Of a DNA stretch of 64,000 bases, positions 1 through 10,414 are shown piece by piece (position 1 is the first letter of the stretch; the number at the start of each line of letters is the position of its first letter). Under the pieces are notes generated by a model that did not search any database, was not told where the DNA came from, and saw only the letters and a list, made by a program, of their open reading frames with translations. This DNA is from Bacteroidia bacterium (GTDB taxonomy: Bacteria; Bacteroidota; Bacteroidia; Flavobacteriales; Schleiferiaceae). Location: NCBI GenBank assembly GCA_030424545.1, contig JAUHWL010000004.1:236731-300730 (forward strand), in the 5' to 3' direction. Position numbers and translations under genes: made by a program.

Positions 1-349
1 TGTCTTTTTCAACTTCTAAAAGCGTGCCCATAGCATGATCTACATGCACTCTATAAGCGTAAACTTCCATTACAGTTGGCCGTGAAATATTGCCACGGTC
101 AGCCCGAAGCGTTCTTTCTCCAATTGTGTTGTAGTAACTATTAAATAAGTAGGCAAAATCGGGGTGGAAACGTTGATATTGCGCATCATATTTAGCTAAA
201 ATCATTTCTTCAAAAAACCATGTTGTGTGTGCCAAATGCCATTTTGGTGGGCTAGCAAAATCAACCGGTTGAGGAATGTAATCTTCTATTTTTAAGGGTT
301 CGCATAACGCTTCTGTGCGTGCACGAACTGCTTTATACTTTTCTAACAA
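1..349 (-). CDS. EgtB-like protein, N-terminal DinB domain (partial)
   Basis: Only the N-terminal part is in the window; the gene runs off the left edge. The translation contains KYKAVRARTEALCEPL, then PPKWHLAHTTWFFEE and FHPDFAYLFNSYYN, followed by a GERTLRADRG block. This is the DinB-like domain of the EgtB family (iron-dependent C-S bond-forming sulfoxide synthases of ergothioneine synthesis, and the related SenA-type enzymes). There is no ATG in frame: the frame is closed by a TAA about 15 nt upstream of the TTG at 347-349, so I chose that TTG. The sulfatase-modifying-factor-like catalytic domain lies outside, so the substrate cannot be judged. It follows the DUF2911 gene by about 24 nt, probably in one transcript. 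Confidence 0.75.
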   Translation of the reverse strand, partial: MLEKYKAVRARTEALCEPLKIEDYIPQPVDFASPPKWHLAHTTWFFEEMILAKYDAQYQRFHPDFAYLFNSYYNTIGERTLRADRGNISRPTVMEVYAYRVHVDHAMGTLLEVEKD

Positions 350-373
350 AGGGTATTTTTTATACAGATAAAC

Positions 374-925
374 TTATTGGGCAACAATGGTAATGGGAAT
401 TTGAACATCGCTAAATTCAAAATAGAGATTGGCGCTATTCTCTCCTGCAGCTTCTATGCGTGTAGTAAACTGTTCTACAGGTGTTTCTAATTTATTAATA
501 GGCACATGAAATGTGAATATATCTTGGCTGTAATCGGGCTCCATATATCCCCATCTATCCCACTCTGGGTTAATCCCAATTTTAAATTCTTCCTCACCCG
601 GGAAAGCATATACACTATATGTACCTGCGGGTAAAGGGTTCCCGTTCATCAAAACATCTTTATCTATTGTAATGGATGTAGCTTCGTTGGCGCCTAACCT
701 CCAATAAACGTTATATGGCTGCAAAGCACCTGCCGATTCTTCGCCAAAAATAAGCCTGCCTTTTACAGATGGTCTACTATATTTTACCTCAATTTTTAAC
801 GAATTGCCAACATAAACTTCTTCGCCCGGTGGGCTTAGCACACGGTTTCTGTTACTCATATAGGCATAAAGACTACCTAAAACAAGAACTAAAACCCCTA
901 CTCCAATCAGTATCTTTTTTATCAT
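374..925 (-). CDS. DUF2911 domain protein, membrane-anchored
   Basis: The 183-residue protein starts with a hydrophobic N-terminal segment (about residues 4-23) and continues with a beta-rich domain typical of DUF2911: a SPPGEEV/VKYSRPSVKGR block, GALQPYNVYWRLGANEAT, and LPAGTYSVYAFPGEEEF. DUF2911 proteins are common exported proteins of Bacteroidota with no established activity. It lies 17 nt after the PrsW-like gene and just before the EgtB-like gene, all on the minus strand, which suggests co-transcription. The family call is firm; the function is unknown. Confidence 0.85.
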   Translation of the reverse strand: MIKKILIGVGVLVLVLGSLYAYMSNRNRVLSPPGEEVYVGNSLKIEVKYSRPSVKGRLIFGEESAGALQPYNVYWRLGANEATSITIDKDVLMNGNPLPAGTYSVYAFPGEEEFKIGINPEWDRWGYMEPDYSQDIFTFHVPINKLETPVEQFTTRIEAAGENSANLYFEFSDVQIPITIVAQ

Positions 926-942
926 GGCATTTTGTTTTTAAG

Positions 943-2412
943 TTAATTTTTGGCTAATAATGCGTAGCCTAATGTACGTCCTCTAATTTCTTTTTGGGTA
1001 AAAATAAATTTAGACGCATTACTCTGTTCAAATAATCCAACAACAAATACGGCTTTCGGTTCAAGTAAATTAAATGATTTGTTAAAATCTCTTGGCTTTA
1101 TTAAATACTCTTTTTGAGTGATTTCATCTAAAAAATAATACCAATTAAAATCATTTTCCAACACTACTCTTTTTAGTAATGATCCATGCAAAATGTATTT
1201 CTGCTTTTTTAATTCCGTAGGAGATGTTTTTGCATAAATCTCTACATTTAATCTGGTACCTAAAAAATTTGGGGCTCCATCTACCTTTGGTAAAAATACC
1301 TTTAGAGGAAACTTAATGGGAGCTTTAAAACCTTTTAAAATGTTAATACTGCTAAACGTTAGCGCAATGTAAACAACAACACTTATGTGCATGGCCGCGT
1401 TTACCAAAAGCAAATTGTTTGCACGTGCAGAGCCATTTATAAGTCCGTAAAAAATGTATCCTAAATAAACCACAACAAGCAAGGAAAACGTAAGATCATA
1501 TTTTAAGCGACTCCTGTTAATGCGTAGCAAATCAGTATAATAGTTAGAGATGTTAATTAAGTTATTACCCATGATGGTAAATATGTGCAACGATCCTAAA
1601 AAGAAAATAGTTGTAACAAGTGGAAAGCGGATTGAGTTTGTAATAAGCCAAAAATCGTAAAACCCATGCGCGAGAGACGCAAGCAGAAATCCCACCAATA
1701 GCCATTTTAAACTAAATTTCTTTTTTGTTTTTTGTCTATAAATAGCCAACGGATAAGCTATTAATGAAGCAAAAAACATGTGTGCAACACTGGCGTAAAC
1801 CAATCGGCCTAAAAGTGCTGTTAAGCCTGAAGATTCTAAATAAAGCGTATTTTCTACAAATGCAAAACCCAATGCGCTCATACCTCCATAGATCAGATAA
1901 TCTATGGGCTCGTCAATTTGTTTCGTGAAGAATAGAATTGCTAAAACCGGTAAAACCTTTACAAATTCTTCGGTCATGCCAATACCAATCCAACAATAAA
2001 GAAAGTCGTTTATAAATGTGCCATCTATCTTAAAGCCGGCCCATTGCACAACATCGGTAAGCGGAAAAACAAGAAATATGCTCACACAACTTAAAGCGAA
2101 AACAAAGAAAAGCATCCGTTTACGTTCGGGCTCGTAAACGTCTAGTCTCCTTAAGTATAGATACCAAGTATATGAAATAAGCCCACTTAAAAGTACGCTG
2201 AATAGAAACGTTAGCGCGCCACTTTGCCCTAATCCTGCCCCAAAAAACAAGTTTACCACCAACAGAGATCCTACAATAAGTGCAATAGATTTAATAGTAA
2301 ATCTGGCTACATAACTGCTTAAAAAAGAATCTTTAAAACGGATGGCTCGTCTTACATCAGAAAACCAGGTGTACAAAAAAACGCAAGTGAGTAAAAAACT
2401 AAAAACGGGCAT
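943..2412 (-). CDS. PrsW-family intramembrane metalloprotease
   Basis: This 489-residue polytopic protein has the PrsW hallmarks: the EE pair in GMTEEFVKVLP (residues 148-149), FAFVEN near 185, a conserved His in SVAHMFFAS near 210, and LAHGFYDFW near 248. Eight or more hydrophobic segments precede a soluble C-terminal part of about 120 residues. Family members are site-1-like membrane proteases; in Bacillus PrsW cleaves the anti-sigma factor RsiW. No anti-sigma factor gene is nearby, so the substrate here is unknown. The C-terminal domain is longer than the minimal protease and is not recognised. Confidence 0.85.
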   Translation of the reverse strand: MPVFSFLLTCVFLYTWFSDVRRAIRFKDSFLSSYVARFTIKSIALIVGSLLVVNLFFGAGLGQSGALTFLFSVLLSGLISYTWYLYLRRLDVYEPERKRMLFFVFALSCVSIFLVFPLTDVVQWAGFKIDGTFINDFLYCWIGIGMTEEFVKVLPVLAILFFTKQIDEPIDYLIYGGMSALGFAFVENTLYLESSGLTALLGRLVYASVAHMFFASLIAYPLAIYRQKTKKKFSLKWLLVGFLLASLAHGFYDFWLITNSIRFPLVTTIFFLGSLHIFTIMGNNLINISNYYTDLLRINRSRLKYDLTFSLLVVVYLGYIFYGLINGSARANNLLLVNAAMHISVVVYIALTFSSINILKGFKAPIKFPLKVFLPKVDGAPNFLGTRLNVEIYAKTSPTELKKQKYILHGSLLKRVVLENDFNWYYFLDEITQKEYLIKPRDFNKSFNLLEPKAVFVVGLFEQSNASKFIFTQKEIRGRTLGYALLAKN

Positions 2413-2553
2413 TATTTAGAAAATTGCTAGAAAAACAAACCTAAGTTAAAACCTCATAAATCCCTTTACTTTTATTTTCTTATTTACAGTTCAAACGCTT
2501 AATTCACATAGAATTGAATTAATTTCGCAGCGCATAAAAACAAACTAAAAAAC

Positions 2554-3150
2554 ATGAAATACCTTTTCGCTTTACTTGCCTTTTCTTTTGTGCTTGGGTC
2601 ATGTAGCATTAGCCAAGAATACTTTTTTAACAAAGACTTTTCGGGTACTTATAAAATGGAATTTGACCTTAGTGGCATTTCTGATATAGATGAAGGCGGA
2701 GCTGATGACTTAGAAATTTCTCAACAAGAATTAGACTCGCTTAAAATGGCTTTTGAAAACATAGAAGGAATATCTAAAGTCAACGTAGAAACAAAAAACA
2801 GCGTAATCTACGTAGCGTATAGCTTTAAAGACTTAAATGCCTTAAACAAAAGCTTAGAGAACTTTAGTCAAGACGATTTAAGTTTTGGAGACGAAAATAA
2901 ATTCGCGTTTGAAAATAACGTATTTAGCTACAATTTTTCTGAGGACAATATGGGCGAAACGCCAGCAGATTCTGTTGCACAGATGATGAGCTTTTTGGCC
3001 TATAATGTAAAAATGACCTTTGAGAAAAAGATTAAAACAGTGAGCAATGGTGAGCTAAATGCCGAGGAAAATTCGGTAACCTTAGAAGGTGATCTTGGCG
3101 AAATTGCAACCAGCAAGAAAAGTTTAAACTTAGAAGTAACCTTTAAATAA
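2554..3150 (+). CDS. Hypothetical lipoprotein
   Basis: The 198-residue protein begins with a lipoprotein signal peptide ending in the lipobox LGSC (Cys about residue 17), so it should be lipid-anchored in the periplasm or outer membrane. The rest is acidic, with a segment resembling a measured strain or shear domain: FSGTYKMEFDLSG near the start and EENSVTLEGDLGEI near the end. I do not recognise the family. It is followed after 6 nt by the glyoxalase-fold gene, and an upstream TAATTTCG at about 2519-2526 is close to the Bacteroidota -7 element. Confidence 0.8.
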   Translation: MKYLFALLAFSFVLGSCSISQEYFFNKDFSGTYKMEFDLSGISDIDEGGADDLEISQQELDSLKMAFENIEGISKVNVETKNSVIYVAYSFKDLNALNKSLENFSQDDLSFGDENKFAFENNVFSYNFSEDNMGETPADSVAQMMSFLAYNVKMTFEKKIKTVSNGELNAEENSVTLEGDLGEIATSKKSLNLEVTFK

Positions 3151-3156
3151 TACACT

Positions 3157-3531
3157 ATGAATCCAATAGCATGGGTAGAAATACCAACAAAAGACCTAGA
3201 CCGCGCCATGAATTTTTATACCCAAGTTTTTGGTTGGGATTTAAAAATAGATGTAGATGGTCCTACAAAAATGTCGTTTCTACCGTTTAATCCAAATGTT
3301 GGAAATAGTTCTGGCGCTTTGGTAAAGATGGGCAAGTTTTACAAACCTGCTACCGTAGCCGGGCCTTTGGTTTATTTGAGTTGTGCCGATATTTTGGCCA
3401 CCGAGAAAAGAATTGTAGATGCCGGTGGAGAGATTAAAATAAATAAAACACAAATTTCTCCAGAGCACGGCAGTATGGCTGTTTTTATTGACAGTGAAGG
3501 CAACAGAATGGCGCTATATTCTAATCCGTAA
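3157..3531 (+). CDS. VOC (glyoxalase/bleomycin resistance) family protein
   Basis: The 124-residue protein fits one vicinal oxygen chelate module: an N-terminal AWVEIPTKDLDRAMNFYTQVFGWD, a central VYLSCADILATEKRIVDAGG, and a C-terminal HGSMAVFIDSEGNRMALY. These are two beta-alpha-beta-beta-beta units that would bind a metal. Members act as lyases, dioxygenases or drug-binding proteins, and the substrate cannot be inferred here. It begins 6 nt after the preceding lipoprotein gene, so the two are probably co-transcribed. Confidence 0.85.
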   Translation: MNPIAWVEIPTKDLDRAMNFYTQVFGWDLKIDVDGPTKMSFLPFNPNVGNSSGALVKMGKFYKPATVAGPLVYLSCADILATEKRIVDAGGEIKINKTQISPEHGSMAVFIDSEGNRMALYSNP

Positions 3532-3598
3532 TTCAACTTATTTGTTGCCTTTTTAAATTGGCATCATTTTTTCTAATCGTTTAGAAACATTATTCCAA

Positions 3599-4147
3599 AT
3601 GAAAAATTCAACATTCACATTTGCCTTGCTTTTTATTTCTGTATTATTTTTTGCAGGATGCAAGAGTAGCAGCAAGGCATACGGAGACAAAGTAAAAGAA
3701 CCCTTTAGCGGTAGCAGCTATGAGAGTAACAACCGGTTTTTTAGAGCGGTAGGAAAAGGCAAAAGTGTAAAAGACAACATTGCACGCAAAAAAGCGGATG
3801 TAGATGCAAAAGGAATTCTTGCTGGCCAAGTAAATGTTACTATGAAACAGCTTAGCGATGCTTATGCTAGCGAAAGTCAAACCGGAGACGGAATGGCGAT
3901 TTACGAGAAGTTTCAAGATTTAACGAGGCAAGTAATGAGCACAGAAATGGCTGATTTACGCAAGTTTGACGAAACCAAGTATTTTGATGGAACCAATTAC
4001 ACGGTTTTTGTAGCGTACGAAATCAAGAAAAATAGCATGTTTAAATTCATGAAAAAACAAGCAAAAACGCAAGCGTACGAAAACAAAAAAATACAAAAGG
4101 CCGTAGAAGATATTATCGAAGAAGAACTTAAAAAGTCAGAAGATTAA
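3599..4147 (+). CDS. LPP20-like lipoprotein
   Basis: The 182-residue product has a lipoprotein signal with lipobox FAGC (Cys about residue 21). The middle part, FRAVGKGKSVKDNIARKKADVDAK in overlapping stretches, has the alternating pattern of the LPP20/YbfM-like repeat family, where a residue-rich helix packs on a small beta sheet. The end is strongly charged and helical (EDIIEEELKKSED). Probably an envelope lipoprotein. The role is unknown. A rho-independent terminator follows at 4167-4203. Confidence 0.7.
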   Translation: MKNSTFTFALLFISVLFFAGCKSSSKAYGDKVKEPFSGSSYESNNRFFRAVGKGKSVKDNIARKKADVDAKGILAGQVNVTMKQLSDAYASESQTGDGMAIYEKFQDLTRQVMSTEMADLRKFDETKYFDGTNYTVFVAYEIKKNSMFKFMKKQAKTQAYENKKIQKAVEDIIEEELKKSED

Positions 4148-4166
4148 TATCCTGTTTAATAAGTTT

Positions 4167-4203
4167 AAAAAATCCTTTAGCACTGTGTTAAAGGATTTTT
4201 TTT
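4167..4203 (+). terminator. Rho-independent terminator after the LPP20-like gene
   Basis: The arms AATCCTTTA (4171-4179) and TAAAGGATT (4189-4197) form a 9-bp stem, which extends with flanking A/T pairs, around a 9-nt loop; a run of T residues follows. It sits 20 nt after the stop codon and separates this gene from tex. Confidence 0.85.
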
Positions 4204-4263
4204 GTGTAAATAATTTTAAAATAAAACCTGCATTTTCATCAACTTGCAGCCAAAATAGATACC

Positions 4264-6399
4264 ATGCAAGCGCTAGCTCAGCTATTAAAAGACTCCCTCC
4301 CCTACACCTTCAATCAAATAAACCAAACCATTGCGTTACTAGAAGATGGCGCCACAATACCGTTTATTGCGCGTTATAGAAAAGAGGCCACTGGTGGATT
4401 AGACGAGATAGAAATAGAAAACATATCCGCTAAAAAAACATATTTTGAAGACCTGATCAAACGCAAGAAAAGCATTTTAGAAGCGATAGAAAAAGCAGGT
4501 GCGCTAACCCTAGAGCTAAAACAAATAATTGACGAAACCTGGGATGCACACACCTTAGAGGATATTTACTTGCCTTACAAAACCAAACGAAAAACCAGAG
4601 CCGATGCAGCCAAAGCTTTAGGTTTAGAACCTTTGGCGGGCATGATCATGAAGCAAAATACAAATGACGTATTTGGTGCTGCAACAAGGTTTGTTAAAGG
4701 TTCTGTAGCATCAGAAGATGTTGCTCTGGCTGGCGCACGAGACATTATAGCGGAATGGATAAACGAAAGTGCCGTTGCCCGAAAACGCTTGCGCACGCTT
4801 TTTAATAGAGAAGCACTCGTACAGGCCAAAGTGGTAAAATCTAAAAAAGAAGAAGCCGAGAAATATCAAGACTATTTTGATTTTTCTGAACCCTTTAAAT
4901 ATGCCCGCAGCCACCGTGTATTGGCAATTTTACGCGGTGAGAACGAAGGTTTTTTGCGTTTGTCAATCGCTCCGCCAACCGAAAAAGCGCATGAAACGTT
5001 AGAACGCATTTTCATCAAATCGAACAATGAATGTACTACGGAAGTAAAAATTGCATTAGAAGATAGCTACAAACGGTTATTGCAGCCTAGCTTAGAAAAC
5101 GAATGTAAAAAAGCGGCCAAAGAAAAAGCGGATGACGAAGCTATTGTGGTATTTGCTGAGAATTTACGTCAGCTATTGTTGCAACCGCCTTTGGGAGAAA
5201 AACCTGTGTTAGCGTTAGATCCGGGGTTTAAATCGGGGTGCAAATTGGTTTGCTTAGATGCAAATGGCAACTTATTGCACAATGAGAATATTTATCCTCA
5301 TCCGCCACAAAATAGCCGCGAAAATGCCATAAAAACACTTAGCCATTGTATTGAAAAACACAACATTGAGGCGGTTGCTATTGGCAATGGTACGGCCGGT
5401 AGAGAAACTTTCGATTTGGTAAAGAGTATTCCAAACATCCCCAAAGCGCTGCAAGTTTTTATGGTAAACGAGGCGGGTGCATCGGTGTATTCAGCCTCTA
5501 AAATTGCCAGAGATGAATTCCCAAATTATGATGTAACCGTGCGTGGTGCCGTTTCAATTGGCCGTAGATTGATAGATCCGTTGGCAGAATTGGTTAAAAT
5601 AGATCCCAAAGCCATTGGTGTTGGGCAATATCAGCATGATGTAGATCAGAAAAAATTGGCGCAAAGCTTGGCTCGCGTGGTAGAAAGTTGTGTAAATGCT
5701 GTTGGCGTAAACCTAAACACGGCTAGCGAACATCTTCTTGCGTATGTATCGGGCATTGGCCCAAAGTTGGCAAATACCTTTGTAGAGCATCGCAAAGCAA
5801 ATGGTGCATTTACATCACGTAAAGAATTGTTGACTGTAGCAGGATTAGGCCCCAAAGCCTTTGAACAGTGTGCTGGATTCTTGCGTATTGTAAATGCCAA
5901 GAATGCATTAGACAACAGCGCAGTGCACCCTGAAAGCTACAAAATAGTACAACAAATGGCCAAAGACGTGCAAACAAACATCAAGCAACTCATTGGCAAT
6001 AAGACGTTAATTGGCCAAATACAACTAGAAAAATATGTAAACAGCAAAATTGGTTTACCCACCTTAACCGATATTGTGAACGAACTGAACAAACCTGGAC
6101 TAGACCCACGCGGAAAAGCCAAACTCTTTTCGTTTGATGAAAATGTACGCAACATTTCTGATTTAAAGTTGGGAATGATCTTGCCAGGAATTGTTACAAA
6201 CATTACCAATTTTGGCGCTTTTGTAGATGTTGGCGCCAAGCAAGATGGGCTTGTTCATGTAAGCCAAATGGCCAATACGTTTATAAAAGACCCAAATGAA
6301 GTTGTAAAAATAAATCAACAGGTTCTAGTAAAAGTTATGGAGGTTGATGTTGCCAGAAAACGGATTTCATTAAACATGAAAGATGTAAATAATGGATAA
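4264..6399 (+). CDS. tex: Tex family RNA-binding transcription accessory protein
   Basis: The 711-residue protein has the full Tex layout: an N-terminal helical region with FIARYRKEATGGLDE, a YqgF/RNase H-like domain beginning near residue 318 (LALDPGFKSGCKLVCLD), a helix-hairpin-helix segment (YVSGIGPKLANTFVEHR), and a C-terminal S1 RNA-binding domain (LPGIVTNITNFGAFVDVG...LVHVSQM). Tex is a conserved nucleic-acid-binding protein implicated in transcription and toxin expression; its exact activity is not settled. The length is normal. It is a single gene between a terminator and the ABC-F gene, which lies 90 nt further on. Confidence 0.95.
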   Translation: MQALAQLLKDSLPYTFNQINQTIALLEDGATIPFIARYRKEATGGLDEIEIENISAKKTYFEDLIKRKKSILEAIEKAGALTLELKQIIDETWDAHTLEDIYLPYKTKRKTRADAAKALGLEPLAGMIMKQNTNDVFGAATRFVKGSVASEDVALAGARDIIAEWINESAVARKRLRTLFNREALVQAKVVKSKKEEAEKYQDYFDFSEPFKYARSHRVLAILRGENEGFLRLSIAPPTEKAHETLERIFIKSNNECTTEVKIALEDSYKRLLQPSLENECKKAAKEKADDEAIVVFAENLRQLLLQPPLGEKPVLALDPGFKSGCKLVCLDANGNLLHNENIYPHPPQNSRENAIKTLSHCIEKHNIEAVAIGNGTAGRETFDLVKSIPNIPKALQVFMVNEAGASVYSASKIARDEFPNYDVTVRGAVSIGRRLIDPLAELVKIDPKAIGVGQYQHDVDQKKLAQSLARVVESCVNAVGVNLNTASEHLLAYVSGIGPKLANTFVEHRKANGAFTSRKELLTVAGLGPKAFEQCAGFLRIVNAKNALDNSAVHPESYKIVQQMAKDVQTNIKQLIGNKTLIGQIQLEKYVNSKIGLPTLTDIVNELNKPGLDPRGKAKLFSFDENVRNISDLKLGMILPGIVTNITNFGAFVDVGAKQDGLVHVSQMANTFIKDPNEVVKINQQVLVKVMEVDVARKRISLNMKDVNNG

Positions 6400-6486
6400 A
6401 AACACGTCTTAACTTATACGAAAATCAAAACAAGTTTGGCTTTCTAACCTATTTAAATTGCCTAATTTCGCGGCCTTTAAATTTAG

Positions 6487-8118
<1,632 letters not shown>

Positions 8119-8127
8119 CACGTTAAG

Positions 8128-8220
8128 CTATTTCTTCTTATTGATTTTGCAAAGCGCATAACCAAACCCCACCAAAATGTGGAGGATGATGAGCGTGAAA
8201 ACTATATATTCAGTTCTCAT
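8128..8220 (-). CDS. Possible 30-residue membrane peptide
   Basis: A short reading frame begins with ATG at 8218-8220 and ends at a TAG whose complement is at 8128-8130. It would encode MRTEYIVFTLIILHILVGFG followed by YALCKINKKK: one hydrophobic helix with a basic tail, the layout of single-pass small membrane proteins. It lies alone in the 230-nt gap after the ABC-F gene. The composition is suggestive but no conservation can be tested here. Confidence 0.35.
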   Translation of the reverse strand: MRTEYIVFTLIILHILVGFGYALCKINKKK

Positions 8221-8349
8221 GTTATCGTATTAATCTTTTGTAGCGCTTCATCATGAAGGCAGCAAACTTTAATGGCTTGCTAATGTTATATCAATGTGTT
8301 CCTTGAATAATTTTACCCGAAAATTAGCGGAATATTAAATATTGACCTC

Positions 8350-9072
8350 ATGACAAAACCAAAATTAAAAGTAGAAATTTGGAGCGATGTAATGTGCCCG
8401 TTTTGTTACATCGGAAAAAGAAGATTTGAAAAAGCATTGGCACAACTCCGCTTTAAAGACCAAATAGAAGTTGTTTGGAGAAGTTTTCAACTAAACCCAA
8501 ATACGGTTACAAATGCCAACGTAAATGTTACGGAACATTTAGCAAAGAGCAAGAGTTGGAGCATGGAGTATGCGCGCGAAATGAGCAACCACGTTTCGCA
8601 AATGGCGGCTCAAGAAGATTTGTACTTTGATTTTGACAAAGCCATTTTAGCCAACAGCTTTAATGCCCATCGCTTACTTCAATTTGCTAAAACCTTAGAC
8701 AAAGGCAATGCGCTAAAAGAAGCCCTACTCTACGCCTATTTTACCGATGGCAAAAACACAGACGATGACCAAACCCTTGTTAATCTTGCTGTTAAAGCCG
8801 GTTTGCCCAAAGAAAAAAGCGAACAAATCATCAGTTCTAAAAACCTGTTTGCCGCAGAAGTACACCAAGACATACAAGAAGCACAAAAATTAAGAATACA
8901 AGGTGTACCATTTTTTGTGCTTGATAGAAAGTACGGCATAAGTGGAGCGCAAGAAACACAAGTATTTAAACAAAATTTAGAACGTGCCTACCAAGAATGG
9001 GTAGCCACACAGGAAAAAACTAAATTAAACACAACACAAGGCCAAATGTGCACCCCTGATGGTGAATGCTAA
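8350..9072 (+). CDS. DsbA family (FrnE-like) thiol oxidoreductase
   Basis: The 240-residue protein opens with VEIWSDVMCPFCYIGKRRFE, the thioredoxin-fold active site CPFC at residues 16-19, followed by a helical insertion and the cis-Pro loop region IQGVPFFVLDRKYGISGAQ. This is the FrnE/2-hydroxychromene-2-carboxylate isomerase-like branch of the DsbA family. There is no signal peptide, so it is probably cytoplasmic and acts as a thiol-disulfide oxidoreductase. It ends with an extra Cys pair (MCTPDGEC), which is outside the core domain. It is monocistronic and converges with the next minus-strand gene. Confidence 0.9.
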   Translation: MTKPKLKVEIWSDVMCPFCYIGKRRFEKALAQLRFKDQIEVVWRSFQLNPNTVTNANVNVTEHLAKSKSWSMEYAREMSNHVSQMAAQEDLYFDFDKAILANSFNAHRLLQFAKTLDKGNALKEALLYAYFTDGKNTDDDQTLVNLAVKAGLPKEKSEQIISSKNLFAAEVHQDIQEAQKLRIQGVPFFVLDRKYGISGAQETQVFKQNLERAYQEWVATQEKTKLNTTQGQMCTPDGEC

Positions 9073-9085
9073 TAGTCGTAACGAA

Positions 9086-9679
9086 CTACAACAAATCTTC
9101 ACGGGTTTCAATAACAATGGATTCTTTGAAAATAAAATACATTTTTTCAACTATATCTAGAATTGCTTGATAGTCGTTTAGCCAAATACTAGAGGTAAAA
9201 TCTAAACTGTAACCTCCTGTTTTTGGATCTACATGATCATTAGAAATGTACCAATTGTTTTCAATCGTTGCCATTGAATATAAATGAGGCACCATCGAAT
9301 TACACAATTTGGGGCTGCTTGACTGAAACAAAAATTTGCCTTGAAGAGGCGTATTCTTCAGAGAAACATTTTTTCTTAAAAGCGTATTTAAGAATGCAAA
9401 AAACATTGACTTTTTAAAAACAGAAATCTCAACATCTGGTGTGTTAATATATTGAAAACCAATTTTTAAATGATACTCTCTACGCAGATCACTTCGGTTT
9501 AAATGGGTAAAATCTTTCGCGGTGAAACGCCCTTGACAACCTTTGTATTCAAATTTAAAATCATAAACGTAGTTGTCTATAAAAAATATATCGTCTTGTA
9601 AAAGTTCGTTTTTCAGTTCATATCCATGTAAATATTCATACAATTTTACCCACGCGGGTTCTGGAAAAACTACTTGCAT
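9086..9679 (-). CDS. Hypothetical protein
   Basis: This 197-residue protein has no signal peptide, membrane segment or motif that I recognise. It is rich in aromatic residues (Phe, Tyr) and mixes alpha and beta predictions, with a helical C-terminus (YQAILDIVEKMYFIFKE). It borders the cassette-like patch that begins near 9769 and could be a terminal member of it, but no boundary repeat was found on its left side. Confidence 0.65.
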   Translation of the reverse strand: MQVVFPEPAWVKLYEYLHGYELKNELLQDDIFFIDNYVYDFKFEYKGCQGRFTAKDFTHLNRSDLRREYHLKIGFQYINTPDVEISVFKKSMFFAFLNTLLRKNVSLKNTPLQGKFLFQSSSPKLCNSMVPHLYSMATIENNWYISNDHVDPKTGGYSLDFTSSIWLNDYQAILDIVEKMYFIFKESIVIETREDLL

Positions 9680-9784
9680 TGATTTTATTTTTATTATTTC
9701 TGTCTAATTGTAAGTAAGCATTGACTTTTTTGTATGCCTGTTGCTTGATTGTGCATTAGTTACTAGTGTTGGCAGCTGTTTTTT

Positions 9785-10258
9785 TTATTTCTTTTTCCAA
9801 AACGTTGTCTTTCCTAATTTTTCACCATTCCCATTTTCTAAATATAAAATTAAACTGTCTTGACCGTCATATTTAAACATTGTATAAGTTCCATTTAATC
9901 CACGACCATAAAGAGGTCCGTTTTCAAGCCATAAAAAGTATTCTAACGAATCTTTCATATTAAGAGAGGCATCTGTAAAGAAAACAACTTGATCATAGTC
10001 TTTTACAACTAGATGTCGCTCTCCTTCAACGCATTTATACGTCCAAGCATTTTCAACCCATGCATCTTTGATATTAAGAGTTCCAATGTTTTGAACCACA
10101 ATTGATTTAGTTACATCTGAAAATTTGAATTTGAACAAGTCATTTGTTCTAGATACTTCTATAGAGACACTGGCTAAAGAAGTTTCTTTTTCCAAACATC
10201 TTTCAACACAACTCGTTAGTGTTAAAATGAATAACAATAGGATAAACTGAAACTTCAT
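9785..10258 (-). CDS. Hypothetical lipoprotein in cassette-like context
   Basis: The 157-residue protein has an N-terminal signal with lipobox LTSC (Cys about residue 17), so it should be a lipoprotein. The mature part is beta-rich with repeated strands (SIVVQNIGTLNIKDAWVENAW, YGRGLNGTYTMFKYDG). The family is not recognised. It is the second of two genes enclosed by short inverted repeats, with an attC-like element between it and its upstream neighbour. Confidence 0.75.
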   Translation of the reverse strand: MKFQFILLLFILTLTSCVERCLEKETSLASVSIEVSRTNDLFKFKFSDVTKSIVVQNIGTLNIKDAWVENAWTYKCVEGERHLVVKDYDQVVFFTDASLNMKDSLEYFLWLENGPLYGRGLNGTYTMFKYDGQDSLILYLENGNGEKLGKTTFWKKK

Positions 10259-10267
10259 ATTTTTAAT

Positions 10268-10401
10268 AGCTGCTAATGGTTTGACTATGAGCAGGCGGGC
10301 TTTAGAAGCACTTTTCTGTCAGCCGAGCCGATAGTTAGTTAATAGTTTTATCGTTTCGTTTTTCACTGTCGCCCCGCTTGCTTATAGTTTTTGTTGGCGT
10401 G
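10268..10401 (-). repeat. attC-like inverted repeat between the two cassette genes
   Basis: This 134-nt spacer ends in the two boundary motifs AGCTGCTAA (10268-10276) and GTTGGCGTG (10393-10401). Just inside are long imperfect inverted arms: GACTATGAGCAGGCGGGC (10283-10300) and GCCCCGCTTGCTTATAGTTT (10371-10390). The two arms would fold into a hairpin around a 70-nt loop, the size and layout of an attC recombination site. Cores depart from the strict RYYYAAC/GTTRRRY consensus. Confidence 0.5.
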
Positions 10402-10414
10402 TCGTTTTTTTCTT

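Noticed and set aside
8240..8275. A palindrome CTTCAT-C-ATGAAG as an operator
   Set aside because: It is a single short palindrome in AT-rich sequence with no partner sites and no regulator next to it.
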